Assembly (NCBI GenBank): GCA_011799875.1 | Contig: CM022299.1 | Location: forward strand, 351,026,526 to 351,090,525 | DNA: 64,000 nucleotides | Reading direction: 5' to 3' | Source: Thinopyrum elongatum | Taxonomy: Eukaryota > Streptophyta > Magnoliopsida > Poales > Poaceae | Shown: one piece after another, positions 61,958-64,000 of the stretch | How positions within the stretch are numbered: the first letter of the stretch is position 1 | How the letters are laid out: each line of letters starts with the position of its first letter | The notes under the pieces: model-generated | What the model was told of the DNA's origin: nothing | What the model saw: only the letters and a program-made list of their open reading frames with translations | Databases searched by the model: none | Position numbers and translations under genes: made by a program

Positions 61958-62211
61958 TGCTACTTGTGAGCTGCGTTGCGATTTCCTCGAAGAGGAAAGG
62001 ATGATGCAATACAATAGAGATAAGTATTTCCCTCAGTTACGAACCAAGGTTATCAATCTAGTAGGAGAACCACACAGAACATCATTAGCAGCACCTGCAC
62101 ACACAAAAGCAAATACTTGCAGCCAACGTGAACAAGGGGGTTGTCAATCCCCTCAGCGGTTATTTGCAAGGATCAAATCTCGTAGTGGTATATAAATAAA
62201 GTAAATTGCAA

Positions 62212-62220
62212 ATAACATAA
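62212..62220. repeat. 9 bp target duplication of the palindromic element (left)
   Basis: ATAACATAA here, GTAACATAA at 63140-63148: eight of nine bases match, the length expected for Mutator-like elements. Confidence 0.7.
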
Positions 62221-63139
62221 GGGTCTTTTACATCTGTGTCCCTAACTGGAACCCACTACTCATATTTGCCCCTAATTTCGAAGTCTGCTCAAATTTGCCC
62301 CTCTGCCGTTATGTGCACTTATAGAAATGCCCTTCTGTGCCGTTATCGTCCGGTCAAAGTCAGTCAAAGGGCTTTGACCGTCCTGAAAAAAATAGCAAAA
62401 AAATCAAAAAAATCTAAAATTTTGTGGTATCAAAGATACTCAGGTTCGCAAGATGCGTACAAATTTTTGTACTATTTGGACATTCCAGGAGCTCGTGGCA
62501 AAGAAAAAATAGTAAATATGTACGCATGTGAACAGTAAATTCAAAAAAATAGTAAGAAAATTCAAAAAAATATGAAAATTTTTGGCATCAAAGAGGCTCG
62601 GGTTCGCAAGGTGCGTGCAAATTTTTGTTGTGTTTGGACACTGTAGGAGCTCGTGGAGAAAAAAACAAAATTTGGCTTGGGAAAAAACTTTAGAAAAAAT
62701 GACTATTTTGTTTTTTTTTTTGCTAGAGCTCCTCGCATGTCATTTGATCACAAAAACTTGCAAGCACCTTGTGCACCCAAGCCTCTTTGATGCCAAATTT
62801 TTTTATATTTTTTTGAATTTTCTTGCTATTTTATTTTAAATTTACTGTTCAGAAGTATACAGATTAACTGCTTTTCCTCGCCACGAGCTCCTGGAATGTC
62901 CAAATAGCACGAAAATTTGCATGCACCTTGCGCACATGAGTATCTTCGATCCCATAAAATTTTAGATTTTTTTGCTATATTTTTCAGGACGGTCAAAGCC
63001 CGTTGACCGGAAGGTAACGGCGCAGAAGGGCATTTCTATAAGAGCACCTAATGACAGAGGGGCAAATTTGAGCATGCTTCGAAATTAGGTGCAAAACTGA
63101 GTAGGTGGTTCGAGTTAGGGATAGAAATGCAAATGGCCC
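62221..63139. mobile_element. Mutator-like foldback element, 919 bp near-complete inverted repeat
   Basis: The left arm (GGGTCTTTTACATCTGTGTC...) and the reverse complement of the right arm (GGGCCATTTGCATTTCTATC...) stay aligned through CCTAACT, TTTGCCCCTCTG, AGAAATGCCCTTCTG and GGCTTTGACCGTCCTGAAA toward a centre near 62690. Each arm is therefore over 400 bp. Flanking 9 bp duplications support a Mutator-type MITE. It has no coding capacity. Transcription across it would give a long hairpin RNA. Confidence 0.85.
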
Positions 63140-64000
63140 GTAACATAAAGGAAATAAATTGCAGCAAGGTATTTTTGGATTTTATATAGGATAAAAATAG
63201 ACTCGTGGGCCATAGTTTTCACTAGAGGTTTCTCTCTTGAACACAAAGCATACGATGGGTAAACAAATTACGGTTGAGCAATTGATAGAAAAGCGCATAG
63301 TTATGACGATATTCAAGGCAATGATCATGTATATAGCCATCACGTCCGAGACAAGTCGACCGACTCCTGCCTGCATCTACTACTATTACTCCACCCATCG
63401 ACTGCTATCCAGCATGCATCTAGGGTATTAAGCTATAAAAATGGAGTAACACCTTAAGCAAGATGACATGATGTAGACAAAGTAAACCCAAACAACGTGA
63501 ATAAACCCCATCTTTTATCCTTAATGGCAACAATACAAATACGTGTCATGTCCCTTTCTATCACTAGGATTGAGCACCGCAAGATTAAAACCATCACAAA
63601 GAACCTCTCCCATTGCAAGATAAATCAATCTACTTGGCCAAACCAAACGGATAGATCGGAGAGAAATACAAAACTATAACTATCATGCATAAAAGAATTT
63701 AGAGAAGAATCAGTTAATATTCATGAATAATCTGATCATAAACCCACAATTCATCGAATCCCAACAAACACACCGCAAAAGAATATTACATCGAATAGAA
63801 CTCCAAGAAGATTGAGGAGAACATTGTATTGAAGATCAAAGAGAGAGAATAAGAAATCTAGCTACTAGCTATGGAACTGTAGGTCTGTGGTGAACTACTC
63901 ACGCATCATGGAAAGGGTAGCAAGGATGATGTAGAAGCCCTCCGTGACCGATTCCTCCTCCGGCAGAGTACCGGAGAAGGCCTGAAGATGGGATCTCAGA

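Larger units (their letters stand above)
61958..64000. mobile_element. Athila-type LTR, split by a palindromic element, continuing past the window
   Basis: The sequence TGCTACTTGTGAGCTGCG followed by AAGTATTTCCCTCAGTTACG, and later AGACTCGTGGGCCATAG and GCATCACGTCCGAGACAAG, is an LTR type I recognise from Triticeae Athila elements. The exact left edge is uncertain by several bases, and the right end is outside the window. No coding sequence is seen in it. Confidence 0.65.

Overview
This window looks like intergenic heterochromatin from a large-genome grass, most likely a Triticeae cereal (wheat, barley or a close relative). Almost every base can be assigned to nested LTR retrotransposons of types I recognise from Triticeae (Tat, Athila and Tekay clades of Ty3/gypsy, plus a LARD-like element with 4 kb LTRs), with a PIF/Harbinger transposase relic and a Mutator-like palindrome at the right. 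I see no conventional host gene, tRNA, rRNA or CRISPR array. Family names rest on recognition of motifs and domains, not on a database search.

Layout from left to right. (1) 1-4843: the 3' end of a Tat-clade element (Tat1), plus orientation, with an antisense accessory ORF (aORF) and a tandem internal-LTR-internal-LTR arrangement. (2) 4844-32363: a second, degenerate Tat element (Tat2), plus orientation, carrying gag, protease, RT, RNase H, integrase, an antisense aORF with recognisable introns, and the start of its 3' LTR. Tat2 is split by a complete 11.4 kb LARD-like element (9248-20687, minus, TSD CCGAG) and by an Athila-type solo LTR (25918-31464, TSD AGGAG), which itself contains a 4.1 kb Tekay-type solo LTR (26328-30459, TSD ATGTA). 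(3) 32364-58320: an Athila-clade element (minus) with a 5' ORF of unknown function, gag and protease, no reverse transcriptase or integrase, and a 3' ORF preceded by an LTR-promoter-like segment. It is interrupted by a truncated Tekay LTR (38586-41354) and by a complete 12.5 kb Tekay chromovirus (43780-56252, minus, TSD ATGCT) whose polyprotein is broken by a single stop codon. (4) 58321-59926: a further Athila 5' LTR with its primer-binding site; (5) 59927-60590: a Gypsy gag/protease fragment; (6) 60600-61657: a Harbinger transposase pseudogene; (7) 61958-64000: an Athila-type LTR split by a 919 bp near-perfect inverted-repeat element.

The most unusual content is inside the LARD-like element. 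It lacks gag and pol, but its 3.4 kb internal domain holds two paralogous ORFs in tandem, each behind its own TATA box, whose predicted fold resembles a double-stranded-RNA-binding domain, and a third, convergent TATA-led ORF for a small membrane protein. Other notable points are spliceosomal introns in the antisense ORFs of both Tat elements, a phased dyad motif array in the Tekay LTRs, and the internal U3-like segment in front of the Athila 3' ORF.
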